This document shows positions 61,576-64,000 of a stretch of 64,000 nt of DNA, piece by piece (position 1 is the stretch's first letter; each line of letters starts with the position of its first letter). The notes under the pieces were generated by a model that was not told where the DNA came from, searched no databases, and was given only the letters and a program-made list of their open reading frames with translations. The position numbers and the translations under genes were made by a program. The stretch comes from Absicoccus intestinalis (GTDB taxonomy: Bacteria > Bacillota_I > Bacilli_A > Erysipelotrichales > Erysipelotrichaceae): positions 122,195 through 186,194 of the forward strand of contig NZ_JALBUS010000003.1 in the NCBI RefSeq assembly GCF_033971885.1, written 5' to 3'.

Positions 61576-63672
61576 TTATTCGTATTCTCCAACCACAACT
61601 GAATATGGTGCAATGGTGATATCTTTTGCTCTCTGGCCATTGTTATTTCCGTTATCAAATAAAATCGTCACTTGATCCTGTACAACATAATGATATGTAT
61701 TTCCGGTTGGATTGAAAAAAGAAATACAGCTATCTTCTTTATCGTTGCATTCGTAGACTAAAACAGCATCTTCAATCGTTTCAAAGCGGGTATTTTCTCG
61801 TGTCTTTTCAATGGTCGATAATCGAAAACAAGGATGTTTTTTTCGAATTTGGATCAGGGTTTTGGTTTGATTGAGTACGTCTTGAAAATAGTTACGACGA
61901 TCATAATCGATTTTATTGTAATTATCCGATCGATTGTATGAATTACCAAGTCCTTGTTTGGTTCGACAAAATTCTTGGCCAGAATGAATAAATGGCACAC
62001 CTTGTGACAACAAGACGATGGCATTTGCTAAAACCTGACGTTTTTTACGAATTTCTTCGTTTTCATCACTGCAACAAACTTGATTCTTATCCCATAGCGT
62101 ATGGTTGTCATGACATTCTACATAATTGATGACTTTTTCAGGTGAGTCATACGTATTTCCTGAAGCGCTCATTCGATCCATCATAGAATAAATGATGGAT
62201 GTATCCCCACTGGAAAAACCTTTTTGTGTTAATTGGTCATTCGGCCCTCTAACGACATTACGAAAACTATCCGAAAAATGGCCAATATATGGCATTTTTT
62301 GCTGATTTTGTTGCGTTGCCCGAAGATCTTCCGAAACAAAGCTTGGCATATTCCAACCTTCTCCATAGATCATAAAATCTGGTTTGATCTTCTTACAAAC
62401 AGATGCAATTTCATTCATGACATTAACATCAAGGATTCCCATCAAGTCAAAACGGAAACCATCCACATCAAACCACTCAACAATACGACGACAAGTTTCA
62501 ACCAAGTATTCGCGTGCCATCGGTGCCTGTGAATCATAATCATTTCCACAAAACGAGCCATTCGAAAAAGCACCTTCACGATTCATTAAAAAATAATAAT
62601 TTGGAACAAGATTTTCCAATGAGAATTTTTCTTTTTCATAGACATGATTAAAAACAAGATCCAAATTTACACGGATACCTGCTTTATGGCAATTTGCGAC
62701 TAAATTTGCGAAAGCTTTGACTCGACTGGTTGCATCAATTGGATTGATATCATAACTACCTTCTAAACAACGAAATTGTACGGGATCATAGCCCCAATTA
62801 TAGAAAATATTGGGATATACTTCATCTACAGAACCAAAATCAAAGACGGGCATCAATTGAACATGGGTAATGCCTAAAGAACGCAAATAACTAAATCCGG
62901 TACATTTTTCTTTTGTAATCTCATTTTCTTGCGTAAATCCTTGAAATTTTTTGGGATAACTAACACCAATATCTGGCATGGAGGTCATATCTCGAATACT
63001 GGCTTCATAAATGAGTGCATCGCAATTGCTTTTTAACGGAGGCATAACCACTTTTTCTGGCAAATCAAGAAGATGGATATCCATCACAACCGAGTATTTA
63101 GAATTTGGACCGCTAAAATTGGTATACGGATCGACAATTTTTCGCCAACTGCCATTGACTCGTACCAAAAAGTAGTATGCATCGCCTAAGCAATTTTTAT
63201 TGACACTCACTTCATAAACGCCTTTGGCATCTCGTTTCAAATGATAAACTTCTTCTTGTCGATCATGTTTTAACAACAACAAAATAGAATAGGCTATTGG
63301 CGACCATAATTTAAAGGTTGAACAAGTAGGTGTATAGGTTAAACCTAAATCGTTTCCTTTATAAGTATAGGTATGATTGAATCTTACTGTTTTCACAATG
63401 TGCGCATAGTTTACGATAGTTGTACGACAATGTTCATCATAAATGGTATATTCTTCACCCATTTGGATCGAAGAAGCATTTAAAGATAGATCATAATGGA
63501 TATAGCCATTATACAGTTCAGACCGCGAACGAATGGTTAGAGGAATGATCCGATCATGTGTATCTTTTAAGTGAAAAATAGAACTATTTCCATTATAGAA
63601 ATTTTTGGACATGAACACGTTGATACAGTCAAAATCATCAAAATAAGCCTCAAAGTTAGATTGCATTCGCAT
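61576..63672 (-). CDS. pulA: Type I pullulanase (GH13 debranching enzyme)
   Basis: 698 residues. N-terminal beta domains and a CBM48-like part ('FKLWSPIAYSILLLL', 'YEVSVNKNCLGDAYYFLVRVNG') precede the GH13 barrel. The pullulanase signature is 'YNWGYDPVQF'; barrel motifs are 'DLVFNHVYEKE', 'GFRFDLMGILD' with the nucleophile Asp, 'MIYGEGWNMPS' with the acid Glu, and 'NYVECHDNHTLWD'. It hydrolyses alpha-1,6 bonds of glycogen, pullulan or limit dextrins. No signal peptide, so the substrate is intracellular. GAGAGG stands eight bases from the ATG. Confidence 0.94.
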   Translation of the reverse strand: MRMQSNFEAYFDDFDCINVFMSKNFYNGNSSIFHLKDTHDRIIPLTIRSRSELYNGYIHYDLSLNASSIQMGEEYTIYDEHCRTTIVNYAHIVKTVRFNHTYTYKGNDLGLTYTPTCSTFKLWSPIAYSILLLLKHDRQEEVYHLKRDAKGVYEVSVNKNCLGDAYYFLVRVNGSWRKIVDPYTNFSGPNSKYSVVMDIHLLDLPEKVVMPPLKSNCDALIYEASIRDMTSMPDIGVSYPKKFQGFTQENEITKEKCTGFSYLRSLGITHVQLMPVFDFGSVDEVYPNIFYNWGYDPVQFRCLEGSYDINPIDATSRVKAFANLVANCHKAGIRVNLDLVFNHVYEKEKFSLENLVPNYYFLMNREGAFSNGSFCGNDYDSQAPMAREYLVETCRRIVEWFDVDGFRFDLMGILDVNVMNEIASVCKKIKPDFMIYGEGWNMPSFVSEDLRATQQNQQKMPYIGHFSDSFRNVVRGPNDQLTQKGFSSGDTSIIYSMMDRMSASGNTYDSPEKVINYVECHDNHTLWDKNQVCCSDENEEIRKKRQVLANAIVLLSQGVPFIHSGQEFCRTKQGLGNSYNRSDNYNKIDYDRRNYFQDVLNQTKTLIQIRKKHPCFRLSTIEKTRENTRFETIEDAVLVYECNDKEDSCISFFNPTGNTYHYVVQDQVTILFDNGNNNGQRAKDITIAPYSVVVGEYE

Positions 63673-63708
63673 AAAATTTGCCTCTCTTCTTCTGTTATTC
63701 TACCACTA

Positions 63709-63737
63709 ATATTAATTGTATTCTATGTATTTGCCAA
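63709..63737 (-). promoter_or_regulatory. Candidate promoter of pulA
   Basis: Minus-strand TTGGCA, 17-base spacer, TAATAT, about 35 bases before the ATG. Confidence 0.55.
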
Positions 63738-63871
63738 GTGGGCATATCGTATATTTAAAATTTTATTATCTATTTTTCATGGATACTCTTTTCTGTTCAT
63801 GGTATTATCACAATCACGTGATGGGATTCCATTCATAATAGAGTTCGGTATGCTCCCTTGTTAATCAACAT

Positions 63872-63890
63872 AAAAAAAAAGACCCGGCAG
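63872..63890 (-). terminator. T run after 5S rRNA
   Basis: Nine T residues on the minus strand follow directly on the closing helix of 5S rRNA, which can itself serve as the terminator stem. Confidence 0.65.
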
Positions 63891-63995
63891 CGTGCTAGGT
63901 TCGCAGGGGCAGGCCCAACTATCTTCGCCGCGGGAGTGCTTAACTTCTGTGTTCGGGATGTCAACAGGTGTATCCACTCCGCTATCGCTACCGGA
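63883..63995 (-). rRNA. rrf: 5S ribosomal RNA
   Basis: Begins CCGGTAGCGATAGCGGAG and ends GCACGCTGCCGGG, with helix I CCGGTAGCG pairing to CGCTGCCGG and the conserved CCCGAACACAGAAGTTAAGC. The length of about 113 bases is normal. It is the last gene of an rRNA operon that continues beyond the right edge. Confidence 0.95.
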
Positions 63996-64000
63996 TCGTG

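Noticed and set aside
63813..63822. Perfect palindrome ATCACGTGAT upstream of 5S rRNA end
   Set aside because: Ten bases, single copy, not placed relative to the pulA promoter in a way that supports an operator.

Overview
The window looks like a chromosomal segment of a low-G+C, Gram-positive Bacillota. This rests on the gene families and gene order: a T-box leader before alaS, the order ybeY-dgkA-era-recO-glyS-dnaG-rpoD-trmK with ispH and cshB-nfo beside it, the order murC-DUF948 protein-ytxH-like-ccpA, and the block alaS-ireB-ruvX-DUF1292-mltG-greA. The single-chain glycyl-tRNA synthetase and the very compact layout suggest the Erysipelotrichia side of the phylum, but that placement is inference and cannot be proved here.

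Layout. 1-4445: the 5' part of a giant secreted surface protein with Listeria-Bacteroides type repeats and a 501-bp tandem repeat, cut by the window edge. 4446-5036: AT-rich intergenic DNA with an (AT)n tract. 5037-9748: a class B penicillin-binding protein, an HD hydrolase and guanylate kinase, divergent ispG, and a small membrane protein. 9758-14381: an AlgX/DHHW-like plus MBOAT surface acylation pair joined by overlapping genes to nfo and a DEAD-box helicase. 14460-22718: ispH and the DNA/RNA/translation block trmK, rpoD, dnaG, glyS, recO, era, dgkA, ybeY. 22758-26641: a DUF3793 operon with a candidate double operator; its ABC transporter (ATPase plus FtsX-like permease) is broken by six lesions. 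26709-31784: ccpA, two YtxH/YtxG-like proteins, murC, a proline-rich protein with repeated SPxFG motifs, a YtpP-like thioredoxin, and trmB. 31885-47298: pnp, rpsO, hemW, lepA, fmt, rpsT, holA, comEC, comEA, greA, mltG, ruvX, ireB and alaS with its T-box. 47558-51597: a TetR regulator, a GH25 lysozyme, and a divergent metal-efflux locus (P-type ATPase, free HMA chaperone, ArsR). 51670-54926: a nucleoside-salvage island with intact ribokinase and nucleoside hydrolase between two transporter remnants. 55045-63995: tRNA-Leu, a stomatin-like pair, nrdD with an unusual MarR/NrdG-like fusion, guaB, a type I pullulanase, and 5S rRNA at the right edge.

Two signals stand out. First, the gene directly upstream of the anaerobic ribonucleotide reductase fuses a MarR-type DNA-binding domain to an NrdG-type radical-SAM domain in which two of the three iron-sulfur cysteines are replaced (C-x3-C-x2-C has become S-x3-C-x2-D). 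It looks like an activase turned into a regulator. Second, six genes (ispH, ybeY, holA, the GH25 gene, an 80-aa hypothetical and the MarR/NrdG fusion) have a -10 box ending exactly six bases before the ATG and no ribosome binding site, which predicts leaderless mRNAs starting at the initiation codon. This is uncommon in Bacillota.

The rest is dense housekeeping. Genes commonly overlap by 1-32 bases, and several terminator stems reuse the last codons of the genes they end.
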